This document shows positions 1 through 6,398 of a stretch of 11,126 bases of DNA, one piece after another. Under the pieces are notes generated by a model. It saw only the letters and a list, made by a program, of their open reading frames with translations, did no database searches and was not told where the DNA came from. Each line of letters starts with the position of its first letter. The first letter of the stretch is position 1. Origin of the DNA: JBCDBH01 sp039184055. GTDB lineage: Bacteria; Acidobacteriota; Thermoanaerobaculia; Multivoradales; J023. The translations under genes were made by a program, and so were the position numbers. Location: NCBI GenBank assembly GCA_039184055.1, contig JBCDBH010000191.1, positions 1-11,126 of the forward strand, written 5' to 3'.

Positions 1-126
1 CGTAAATCCTGTTGTGACACATTCCCTTGATTTATAGACCAGCCAAACATAACCTTGAGTCCAAAAGGTGGCTACACGCTGCCAGATAACTTCACTCGAT
101 ATGGAGATGAGTTCTTCTTCGAATCC
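1..126. other. Atypical contig-end sequence interrupting the sigma gene
   Basis: By hand count the first 120 bases are about 43% G+C, against about 72% at 181-240. All three + frames contain stops before base 55, and homology to SigR-type sigma factors begins abruptly at about base 127. One minus frame stays open over the whole segment but I recognise nothing in it. This may be an assembly chimera or a genuine junction; the sequence alone cannot decide. Confidence 0.5.
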
Positions 127-528
127 TTCATCAACGGCTACCGCAAGAAGCAGAGCCGACCGGCCGAGAGTGCATTTTCCGAGATCGAGGGCGCGTTCGA
201 AAGCATGGTGCGCGACGAGCCCGGGAGCCGACCGGTCCGCAACCCCGAGGAAGAAATCCTCGACGAGGTGCTCGACGAGGACGTGCAAGCGGCTCTCGAC
301 AGCCTGTCCGAGGACTATCGCATGGCGATCATGCTGGTCGACCTGGAAGACTTCTCGTACAAGGAAGCCGCCTCGATTCTCGAAATCCCGGTCGGCACAG
401 TGATGAGTCGGCTGTACCGCGGTCGTCGGCAGCTCGAGAAGGTCTTGTTGCGCTATGCCCAAGATCACGGCTATCTACGCGAGGGTGCACCTCAGAAGAT
501 GCGTAGCCGCGACGGCATCGAGAACTGA
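55..528 (+). CDS. SigR-like ECF RNA polymerase sigma factor, N-terminally incomplete
   Basis: An ECF (group 4) sigma factor directs RNA polymerase to a stress regulon. From about residue 25 (FINGYRKKQ, base ~127) the protein follows the SigR family: the end of region 2, an acidic linker (~35-75), then region 4 (~76-140) with the helix-turn-helix stretch YKEAASILEIPVGTVMSRLYRGRRQL and a tail LLRYAQDHGYL that closely resembles Streptomyces SigR as I remember it. Almost all of region 2 (core binding and -10 recognition), roughly 100 residues, is missing. A stop lies in frame at bases 28-30, and residues 1-24 do not look like any sigma region. The TTG start at 55 is therefore only the open-frame limit. 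Either the contig end is chimeric or the gene is truly truncated. The anti-sigma gene follows 74 bases later. Family assignment is firm; completeness is not. Confidence 0.8.
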   Translation: MSPKGGYTLPDNFTRYGDEFFFESFINGYRKKQSRPAESAFSEIEGAFESMVRDEPGSRPVRNPEEEILDEVLDEDVQAALDSLSEDYRMAIMLVDLEDFSYKEAASILEIPVGTVMSRLYRGRRQLEKVLLRYAQDHGYLREGAPQKMRSRDGIEN

Positions 529-535
529 AAACCCC

Positions 536-561
536 GGAATTTCCTCGCCCACGGCCGAGTT
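536..561 (+). promoter_or_regulatory. Candidate SigR-type promoter (GGAAT-N18-GTT) for the anti-sigma gene
   Basis: GGAAT at 536-540 and GTT at 559-561 are separated by exactly 18 bases. This equals the published consensus of SigR-type sigma factors of actinobacteria (GGAAT, 18-19 bases, GTT). It sits in the short gap between a SigR-like sigma gene and its RsrA-like anti-sigma gene. Initiation a few bases after GTT would leave a leader of about 35 bases before the ATG at 603, including the GGAGG at 592-596 region. By eye I found no second copy of the pattern in the window on either strand. It would make the anti-sigma gene a target of its own sigma factor. The match is seen; the function is inferred. 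Confidence 0.55.
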
Positions 562-602
562 GTACAAGCCGAACACGCTCGAAGCGTGAACCGGAGGGCA
601 CG

Positions 603-875
603 ATGCGCGGCGATGATGAGGATCTGAAACCAGAAAACGCCGATTGTCGGCGACACGAAGCTAGCGAGCTCATCTTCCGCTTTGTCGATGAAGAGATGGA
701 TCGGGAGGTGTTGATCGCCTACCGCACCCACCTGACCGATTGCCCGATGTGCGCCCAGCAAGCCGCCTATACGCGCCGCTTGCTCACCGTAGTGCGCGAA
801 CGATCCCGACCGATGACCGCGCCGGTGACCTTACGACAGCGTATTCTCGCCATCCTGCCACCCAAGCCACACTGA
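603..875 (+). CDS. RsrA-like zinc-binding anti-sigma factor
   Basis: This 90-residue cytoplasmic protein should bind and inactivate the sigma factor encoded just upstream. It carries the zinc anti-sigma (ZAS) signature C15-x27-H43-x3-C47-x2-C50 (HLTDCPMC), with the same order and nearly the same spacing as RsrA of Streptomyces. In RsrA, oxidation of the zinc-site cysteines to a disulfide releases SigR. C15, C47 and C50 are the only cysteines, so any thiol switch here must use them. There is no membrane segment, which fits a soluble redox sensor rather than a membrane anti-sigma factor. A clear GGAGG ribosome binding site precedes the ATG. The tail from ~70 (VRERSRPMTAPVTLRQRILA) is basic. The SigR-type neighbour and the candidate promoter at 536-561 support the pairing. 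A redox role is an inference from the family. Confidence 0.85.
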   Translation: MRGDDEDLKPENADCRRHEASELIFRFVDEEMDREVLIAYRTHLTDCPMCAQQAAYTRRLLTVVRERSRPMTAPVTLRQRILAILPPKPH

Positions 876-952
876 TCGCTCTCACCCCACACGGCTCTCC
901 CAAAGCGCGCGGGCATCGCTAGCGCCCCCGACCCGGATCAGCTTTCCTACAG

Positions 953-1285
953 CTAGAGATCGTCGCGCTCGAAGGCTCGTGTCAGCTCTTCGATTTCAGC
1001 CAGCCCCTGATCTTCGCGACCGTCGTCGAGCTCTTCCAAATATCGTTCACTGGCCGGCGCGACGTCGAGCGCGGTGGCGAAGAAGCCGTCGAGCTCGATG
1101 TCCATGGCTTCGAGAGCGGACATCAGGACGTCCAGGCTGATTTGCCATTCGCGTGCGCAAACCTTCGACAGATAGCCCCGGCTGCGACCGATCGACGTCT
1201 CGATTTCGCCGATATGGCCATGTCGGCGACGGATCTCACTAGCGAGCGCATCGAGTATTCGCTCGATGGCGGTATCGGCGTTCAT
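953..1285 (-). CDS. Small XRE-like helix-turn-helix protein
   Basis: This 110-residue protein has a helix-turn-helix-like core at about residues 20-60. The stretch GEIETSIGRSRGYLSKVCAR reads like the recognition part of an XRE/Cro domain, and ISLDVLMSALEAMDIELDGFF resembles the helix that usually follows it. The C-terminal third is acidic (RYLEELDDGREDQGLAEIEE) and probably not DNA-binding. The gene is convergent with the anti-sigma gene (77-base gap) and divergent from the Rieske gene, with 41 bases between the start codons as called. The ATG at 1285 is the only normal start in the open frame. A GGGAGA lies about 20 bases upstream, which is farther than usual for a ribosome binding site. Divergent placement suggests control of the Rieske-hrpB transcript or of itself, but this is inference. 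Confidence 0.65.
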   Translation of the reverse strand: MNADTAIERILDALASEIRRRHGHIGEIETSIGRSRGYLSKVCAREWQISLDVLMSALEAMDIELDGFFATALDVAPASERYLEELDDGREDQGLAEIEELTRAFERDDL

Positions 1286-1312
1286 GTCTTCGATGATATC
1301 GGATTCTCCCTA

Positions 1313-1326
1313 TATGAGCGCTCGTA
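1313..1326. promoter_or_regulatory. Candidate operator palindrome between divergent genes
   Basis: The sequence TATGAGCGCTCGTA contains the perfect palindrome GAGCGCTC (1316-1323), and the symmetry extends to 12 of 14 positions. It lies in the 41-base gap between the HTH gene and the Rieske gene, where a local regulator would bind. There is a second, six-base palindrome GATATC nearby at ~1294-1299. Short palindromes are common in GC-rich DNA, so this is only a candidate. Confidence 0.25.
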
Positions 1327-2478
1327 GTGTGCGACGTGGAGTCTGTCGCTAAACTTGCACGGATGAGCCGCCACGCAACTCCGCTTTCACGGGCTACGGA
1401 TCTCTTCATCGATCCCGATATTCGCCACGCTTCGACCCTACCGGCATCGTTCTATCGCGATGCCGACCTCTTTACGCTTATGGGCGAGCGGATCTTCGCC
1501 CGGAGCTGGCAATGGGTCGCCGATCACGAGCAACTCCGGATTCCCGGCACCGCCCATCCGGTCACCCTGCTACCGGGCTACGTCGATGAGCCGCTGGTGC
1601 TCACACGCGATCGTGACGACCGCCTCGCCTGCTTGTCGAATGTCTGCACCCACCGTGGCACGGTGGTGGTCGAGCATCCTTGCCAGGTATCCCAGCTCCG
1701 CTGTCGCTACCATGGCCGCCGGTTCACCCTCGATGGTCGTTTCGTAGCCATGCCCGAGTTCGACGATGTGCACGGCTTTCCGTCGAAGGACGACGATCTG
1801 AGCCCGATCGCGCTGGCCTCCTGGGGACCGCTCTACTTCGCCTCGCTCGACCCGGCTCACACTTTCGAAGAGCTGATCGCACCGATCAACGAACGCGTGG
1901 GTTTCTTGCCTCTCGACCGGGCGACCTTCGACGCCGCGAGCTCCCGCGACTATCTCGTGCGTGCGCACTGGGCGTTGTACTGCGACAACTACCTCGAGGG
2001 TTTTCACATCCCGTTCGTGCACAACAGTCTCGCCGCCGCGCTCGACTACGGCGAATACCGCACCGAGCTCTTCGCGCACGCCAATCTGCAGCTCGGAACC
2101 GCCACCGGTGACGACGATACCTTTGCGCTACCGAGCGGCCATCCGGATGCCGGCGCGAACGTCGCCGCCTATTATTTTTGGCTGTTCCCCAACACGATGC
2201 TGAACGTCTATCCGTGGGGGGTCTCGGTCAACATCGTGCAACCTCTGGCGATCGATCGCACACGGGTGTCGTTTCGATCATACGTATGGGCTCCGGAACG
2301 GCGCGATCAAGGCGCCGGCGCCGATCTCGACCGAGTCGAGCGTGAGGACGAAGCCATCGTCGAGAGCGTGCATCGTGGAATGGGTGGACGCTTCTACCGT
2401 CGTGGCCGCTATTCACCACGTCGCGAACGAGGCGTGCATCATTTTCACCGTCTGCTGACCACCGAGCTGACCGCCTGA
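1327..2478 (+). CDS. Rieske non-haem-iron oxygenase, alpha-subunit type
   Basis: The protein belongs to the ring-hydroxylating oxygenase alpha-subunit superfamily, which also contains choline monooxygenase and glycine betaine demethylase. The Rieske [2Fe-2S] site is complete: C107-T-H109 and C126-R-Y-H129 (numbering from the GTG at 1327). The catalytic domain has the motif DNYLEGFHIPFVH with D220 as likely bridging aspartate and H227 and H232 as iron ligands. D341 (REDEAIVESVHRG) is the probable third ligand. The C-terminus RERGVHHFHRLL is typical of the choline-monooxygenase-like branch as I recall it. No beta subunit, ferredoxin or reductase gene is nearby, so the electron donor is unknown, and so is the substrate. 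The start is uncertain: neither GTG 1327 nor ATG 1363 (giving 371 residues, my slight preference on homology) has a clear ribosome binding site. The stop overlaps the hrpB start. Confidence 0.88.
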   Translation: MCDVESVAKLARMSRHATPLSRATDLFIDPDIRHASTLPASFYRDADLFTLMGERIFARSWQWVADHEQLRIPGTAHPVTLLPGYVDEPLVLTRDRDDRLACLSNVCTHRGTVVVEHPCQVSQLRCRYHGRRFTLDGRFVAMPEFDDVHGFPSKDDDLSPIALASWGPLYFASLDPAHTFEELIAPINERVGFLPLDRATFDAASSRDYLVRAHWALYCDNYLEGFHIPFVHNSLAAALDYGEYRTELFAHANLQLGTATGDDDTFALPSGHPDAGANVAAYYFWLFPNTMLNVYPWGVSVNIVQPLAIDRTRVSFRSYVWAPERRDQGAGADLDRVEREDEAIVESVHRGMGGRFYRRGRYSPRRERGVHHFHRLLTTELTA

Positions 2479-5003
2479 TGAGCCCGGCGCCGCTGCCGAT
2501 CGACGACGTCGTACCGGCGCTTACCGACGCTTTGCGCGAGCACGCGGCGATCGTTTTGCGGGCTCCGACAGGCGCGGGAAAGACGACCCGTGTGCCGCCG
2601 GCGATTCTCGACGCCGGTCTGGCGCCGAACGGCAAAGTGATGATGCTCGAGCCCCGTCGGATCGCCGCGCGTGCCGCCGCCCGACGGATGGCGAGCGAGC
2701 GAAAGAGCAAACTCGGTGAAGAGATCGGTTTTCAGATCCGCTTCGAGCGTCGACACGGTGCGCGAACACGCATCCTGGTGGTCACCGAGGGCGTGCTCGT
2801 GCAGCGTCTGCAGAGCGATCCGTTTCTCGACGGAATCGATGTCGTGGTGTTCGACGAATTTCACGAGCGCAACCTCGACACCGACCTGGCCCTCGCCATG
2901 ACCCGTCGCGTGCAGCTCGATGCCCGCCCCGATCTCAAGATCGTGGTGATGTCGGCGACTCTCGAACCCGGACCGATCGCCGCTTGGCTCGGTGATTGCC
3001 CGGTGATCGACAGTCGTGGCCGTCTATTTCCCGTCGCGATCTCACACCTCGAACGCACTCGGCCCGGAGAACCGATCGAACCCGTGGCGGCACGGGGGGT
3101 ACGAGAGGTGCTGGCCAGCTGCCGAGGCGATGTCTTGGTGTTCCTACCCGGAGTCGGTGAGATCCGCCGCACCGCCGATTTGCTCGGATCCACCGCCGAC
3201 AGTCAGAACCTGTCGGTGCTGCAGCTCTATGGCGATCTCGACTCGGCGGCACAGGATCGCGTGCTGCGCCCAGGCGATCGACGCAAGGTGGTGCTCGCCA
3301 CCAACGTCGCCGAGACCTCGATCACCATCGACGGGATCGAGGCTGTGGTCGACAGTGGCCTCGCGCGCCAGCTGCGCTTCGACCCGGCGAGCGGGCTCGA
3401 TCGTTTGGATACCGTACGAATCAGCCGCGCCTCGGCCGATCAGCGCAGCGGCCGCGCCGGTCGTCAGGGACCTGGGCAGTGTCTTCGTTTGTGGACGATG
3501 CACGACGACCGAACCCTGCGCGATCGCGATGAGCCTGAAGTCCGACGGATCGATCTCACCGGACCGACCCTGCAGCTACTCGCCTGGGGCGAACCGGACA
3601 TAAGGCGCTTCTCGTGGTTCGAAGCCCCCTCCGACGAACACATCACACGCGCTCTCGACCTGCTCGGCACGCTCGAAGCGGTCGATTCGCGTGGCATCAC
3701 TCCTCTCGGTCGTGACATGGCACGGCTACCTCTACATCCACGATTGGCCCGTTTGATGGTCGCCAGCTGGCGCCGTGGCGCGGGGGAACGCGGAGCCTTG
3801 CTCGCCGCCCTCGCCGCCGAGCGCGACCCGGTGCACCGACCGACCGGTAGCCGACCGGTACAGGCACGGATCGATACCCATTCCGATCTCCTCGATCGGC
3901 TGTACGCGCTCGAAGATCTCGCCGCCGGTGGCCGAGGCGAAACGGCGCTCGGCCCGCTCCACCATGGCCGCGCGCGCTTTATCCTCGCCACGGCGAACGA
4001 TATTGCCCGTCAGGCGCGGCGCGCGTTCGGTGACCCCGCACCCGAGACCGGCGACTCCGACGACGTGCTGCGCCACGCGCTCTGGCTCGCCTTTCCCGAC
4101 CGCGTGGCACGACGCAGGGCGGCCGACAGCCGGCGCGCGCTCATGACCGGAGGGCGCGGAGTGCGACTCGCCGAGATGAGCTCGGTTCGGAGCGCTTCGC
4201 TCTTTTTGTGTCTGGAGCTCGACGATCGAGGTAGTGAAGCGCTGGTCCGCCGAGCCTCGGCGGTCAACGAAGCATGGCTCGATACCCACACTCGGGACGA
4301 AGTGGTCTTCGACTCTGCGAGTGAGAAAGTGCTTGGCCTGCGGCGCCGCTACTACGAGGATCTGGTGCTGGAAGAGAAGAGCTTCCAGCCCGATCGCGCG
4401 GCGCTGGAAGAGGCGCTGACCACCGCGGCGAGCCAGGATCCGACGGCTGCCTTGGCGCTCGAGCGCCCCGATGTGGCCGCCTTCTTGGCGCGGCTGCGAA
4501 GCTTGCGTCATTGGTGCCCCGAGCTCATGCTTCCGACGTTCGACGACGAGGAGCTCAGACCGTTTCTTCCTCTTCTCGCCTCGGGCTGTCGTGGCCTCGC
4601 CGATCTACGCCAGCGCCCGCTGGTGAGCATTCTCGAAGGTACGCTCACCAACACACAGCGCCGAGCGCTCGAGAAGGACGCACCGGAACGGATCGAAGTA
4701 CCGAGCGGGAGCCGGATTCGACTCGACTATCGACCCGGCGAGCCGCCGATCTTGGCGGTGAGAATCCAGGAGCTCTTCGGTCTCGCTGACACGCCACGGG
4801 TGGCCGCTGGAAAGGTCACGGTGCTGCTTCATCTCTTGGCACCCAATATGCGACCTCAACAGGTCACACGAGACCTCGCCAGCTTTTGGCGCAACACCTA
4901 TCCTGAAGTGCGAAAAGAGCTTGCCGGCCGGTATCCCAAACACGCCTGGCCCGACGATCCGCTGACCGCCGAACCCGAGCGTCGGCCTCGGCGTCGAAAG
5001 TGA
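2478..5003 (+). CDS. hrpB: ATP-dependent RNA helicase HrpB (DEAH-box, SF2)
   Basis: The 841-residue product has the full set of DEAH helicase motifs: Walker A APTGAGKT (29-36), motif II DEFH (126-129, the HrpB variant of DEAH), motif III SAT (159-161), VFLPG near 221, motif V TNVAETSITIDG (275-286) and motif VI QRSGRAGR (322-329). The helicase-associated domain follows (~350-470). The C-terminal HrpB-specific region includes VRIQELFGLADTPRVAAGK and ends near HAWPDDP. A basic tail (RRPRRRK) closes the protein. Length matches E. coli HrpB (about 810-825). HrpB is a conserved cytoplasmic helicase with a still unclear RNA substrate. The start ATG overlaps the stop of the Rieske gene (TGATG, one shared base), so translation is probably coupled; no independent ribosome binding site is obvious. 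Confidence 0.96.
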   Translation: MSPAPLPIDDVVPALTDALREHAAIVLRAPTGAGKTTRVPPAILDAGLAPNGKVMMLEPRRIAARAAARRMASERKSKLGEEIGFQIRFERRHGARTRILVVTEGVLVQRLQSDPFLDGIDVVVFDEFHERNLDTDLALAMTRRVQLDARPDLKIVVMSATLEPGPIAAWLGDCPVIDSRGRLFPVAISHLERTRPGEPIEPVAARGVREVLASCRGDVLVFLPGVGEIRRTADLLGSTADSQNLSVLQLYGDLDSAAQDRVLRPGDRRKVVLATNVAETSITIDGIEAVVDSGLARQLRFDPASGLDRLDTVRISRASADQRSGRAGRQGPGQCLRLWTMHDDRTLRDRDEPEVRRIDLTGPTLQLLAWGEPDIRRFSWFEAPSDEHITRALDLLGTLEAVDSRGITPLGRDMARLPLHPRLARLMVASWRRGAGERGALLAALAAERDPVHRPTGSRPVQARIDTHSDLLDRLYALEDLAAGGRGETALGPLHHGRARFILATANDIARQARRAFGDPAPETGDSDDVLRHALWLAFPDRVARRRAADSRRALMTGGRGVRLAEMSSVRSASLFLCLELDDRGSEALVRRASAVNEAWLDTHTRDEVVFDSASEKVLGLRRRYYEDLVLEEKSFQPDRAALEEALTTAASQDPTAALALERPDVAAFLARLRSLRHWCPELMLPTFDDEELRPFLPLLASGCRGLADLRQRPLVSILEGTLTNTQRRALEKDAPERIEVPSGSRIRLDYRPGEPPILAVRIQELFGLADTPRVAAGKVTVLLHLLAPNMRPQQVTRDLASFWRNTYPEVRKELAGRYPKHAWPDDPLTAEPERRPRRRK

Positions 5004-5104
5004 TAAGCGCTGGCACTGAACATGCATTCCTCAATACGTGTGCGGCTCCCAACCCCGAAATCTCTTCGCTTTTGACAGCACGCCGCACTCTTTGGAGGAC
5101 ACAC

Positions 5105-5563
5105 ATGACACGTTGGTCAATCGTACTTCTCGCGATCGTGGCGCTGGCCATGGGAGCGTGCGACGACGGCCCGATCGCACCGCCACCCACCGCCACCATG
5201 GATTGGGCACTCTTCGATCAATGCGATGACGGTTTGGGGCTCCAAGCCGCCCTCTTCGACACCACCACGGGACGCGTGTACCCGTCGAGCTCGAGTGTGT
5301 ACGTCAGCTCACCGGGTGGGGTCATCGACGTACGGATCGAATGCCGGCTCGGCGCGCAGGTCTGTTACGGCGCCGAAACCGATCCACCGAGCAGCGTTTT
5401 TTGGGGCGTAGGGCTCGACGGTAACGCCGGTTGCAACGACTGTTGCGACGTTTGCAACGACAACATCGTCGAATTCGATCTCTTGTGCGGCGGCACGTTC
5501 AGTCCGGGCACGAAGAGCGCGGACGGCGCCAAGACGCAAGCGCCAGCGCGTCGCCGGCAATAG
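5105..5563 (+). CDS. Putative cysteine-rich lipoprotein of unknown function
   Basis: The 152-residue product begins with a short charged N-region (MTRW) and a hydrophobic stretch, followed by a lipobox-like MGAC with C19 as the possible lipidated cysteine. M at -3 is unusual, so simple secretion is possible. The mature part has many cysteines, including a dense cluster CNDCCDVCND (~114-123), plus FDQCDDG near 38 and pairs around IECRLGAQVCYG. This suggests several disulfides in an envelope-located domain. The tail (~140-152) is basic and probably disordered. I recognise no named domain. The ATG at 5105 is chosen because GGAGGA lies at the right distance upstream (about 5094-5099) and because the signal peptide starts there; the open frame extends upstream to 5000. 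It lies 101 bases after hrpB and is convergent with rpiB. Confidence 0.7.
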   Translation: MTRWSIVLLAIVALAMGACDDGPIAPPPTATMDWALFDQCDDGLGLQAALFDTTTGRVYPSSSSVYVSSPGGVIDVRIECRLGAQVCYGAETDPPSSVFWGVGLDGNAGCNDCCDVCNDNIVEFDLLCGGTFSPGTKSADGAKTQAPARRRQ

Positions 5564-5601
5564 CGAAGCCAGAGCGAAAGACTGTAGGGATGGAACGTGT
5601 C

Positions 5602-5625
5602 GCCGTGCTCGGGCGGCGGCACGGT
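5602..5625. terminator. Weak GC hairpin between convergent genes
   Basis: GCCGTGC (5602-5608) can pair with GCACGGT (5619-5625), giving seven pairs including one G-U, around a ten-base loop. It lies in the 111-base gap between the convergent lipoprotein and rpiB genes, where terminators are expected. No T-tract follows on either strand, so intrinsic termination is doubtful. Confidence 0.2.
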
Positions 5626-5674
5626 CTGCTCGCGCGCTCGCCGATGCGTACCCTCAGAACGCCGCTACGAACGC

Positions 5675-6115
5675 TCAGAAAGTGCTCAGAGCGTCGATTT
5701 TCTCGACGCGCCGTTGATGGCGCCCACCTTCGAACTCGGTATCGAGAAACACCTGCAACACATCGAGCGCAAGTCCTTCACCAATGACTCGGCTACCGAG
5801 GGTGAGTACGTTGGCGTCGTTGTGTAGACGCGCCATACGCGCCGAGAAGGTCTCACTGCACGTCACGGCACGCACACCCGGAATTTTGTTGGCGGCGATC
5901 GCCATACCGAGCCCCGTGCCACAGACCAAAACACCCAGGTTGACATCACCTTGGGCCACTGAGCCGGCTACCGCGGCGGCGTAGTCCGGGTAGTCGACGC
6001 TTTCCGCCGACGATGGTCCGAGATCGTCGACCTCGTGCCCGCTGGCACGTAAGCGTTCGGTGAGCCGAGCCTTGAGCGTGAAACCCGCGTGATCGGCGCC
6101 GATCGCAATGCGCAT
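5675..6115 (-). CDS. rpiB: Ribose-5-phosphate isomerase B (RpiB/LacAB family)
   Basis: RpiB interconverts ribose 5-phosphate and ribulose 5-phosphate in the non-oxidative pentose phosphate pathway in the cytoplasm. The 146-residue protein has the family hallmarks: GADHAG (D8, H9), DYPDYA (41-46), VCGTGLGMAIAANKIPGVRA (64-83) with the catalytic cysteine at C65, and RLHNDANVLTLGSRVIG (96-112) with H98. Length is typical. The start at 6115 is chosen because MRIAIGADHAG is the standard N-terminus; the open frame runs on upstream without homology. Only one base separates the stop of the small basic protein gene from this ATG (TGA-G-ATG), so the two are co-translated. All expected catalytic residues are present. 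Confidence 0.96.
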   Translation of the reverse strand: MRIAIGADHAGFTLKARLTERLRASGHEVDDLGPSSAESVDYPDYAAAVAGSVAQGDVNLGVLVCGTGLGMAIAANKIPGVRAVTCSETFSARMARLHNDANVLTLGSRVIGEGLALDVLQVFLDTEFEGGRHQRRVEKIDALSTF

Positions 6116-6116
6116 C

Positions 6117-6242
6117 TCAGCTCTTCTTGCCAGATGCCTGTTTGTTGCTCTTGCCGTTGGCGATCTCTTCGAGACGCCGCTTCTTGAGCCGAGCTTTGCG
6201 ACGCCGCTGGCGGCGGCGGAGCTCGCGGTCTTTTTCACGCAT
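6117..6242 (-). CDS. 41-residue highly basic protein upstream of rpiB
   Basis: Starting at the ATG at 6242, the product is MREKDRELRRRQRRRKARLK followed by KRRLEEIANGKSNKQASGKK and S. It is extremely rich in Arg and Lys with scattered Glu, probably one long helix and a flexible lysine tail. GGAGAC lies about ten bases upstream of the ATG, which supports this start over the open-frame start at 6395. Tight coupling to rpiB (one base) further supports a real gene. It resembles a group of tiny basic hypothetical proteins (possibly the DUF6800 type), but I cannot confirm this. RNA or ribosome binding is a reasonable guess from composition only. Confidence 0.65.
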   Translation of the reverse strand: MREKDRELRRRQRRRKARLKKRRLEEIANGKSNKQASGKKS

Positions 6243-6320
6243 GATGTCGGTCTCCGATGATTGGCTGCGCGCGCAAGCGGCGCGGAGCGTTCGATTTTCC
6301 CCGCTTGATGCGGGTCGAGC

Positions 6321-6350
6321 AGCATCACCCATTTTCACGGTCGTTGTCAA
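6321..6350 (-). promoter_or_regulatory. Possible sigma70 promoter for the small protein-rpiB unit
   Basis: On the minus strand a perfect -35 hexamer TTGACA (6350-6345) is followed after 18 bases by GATGCT (6326-6321), a poor -10 with three of six matches. It lies in the about 155-base gap between the stop of the acyl-CoA-synthetase-like gene and the ATG at 6242, leaving a leader of roughly 70 bases. Position is sensible, but the -10 is weak. The rest of that gap shows nothing else I can name. Confidence 0.3.
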
Positions 6351-6398
6351 GATGAGCACGTTGCCGAGACGATCGCGGTTGCCAAGACAGACCACGGC

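Noticed and set aside
876..952. Possible terminator between the convergent anti-sigma and HTH genes
   Set aside because: Only a four-base GGGC/GCCC stem was found and no T-tract, so nothing can be called.
3732..4511. A 259-residue minus-strand frame inside hrpB
   Set aside because: It lies fully inside the conserved hrpB gene, has no family resemblance and is explained by GC-rich codon bias.
5072..5077. TTGACA upstream of the lipoprotein gene as a -35 element
   Set aside because: A -10 at the proper spacing would fall on the ribosome binding site, so transcription would start too close to or inside the gene.
5000..5104. N-terminal extension of the lipoprotein from 5000
   Set aside because: The ribosome binding site and signal peptide both point to the ATG at 5105.
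5671..5694. ACGCTC/GAGCGT inverted repeat at the rpiB stop
   Set aside because: Six pairs with a 12-base loop and no T-tract, overlapping the coding end; chance level in this GC-rich sequence.
6243..6395. 51-residue N-terminal extension of the small basic protein, whose NRDRLGNV loosely resembles acyl-CoA-synthetase sequence after the ETS motif
   Set aside because: The similarity is too short to count, the region is preceded by a stop, and a better ribosome binding site supports the start at 6242.
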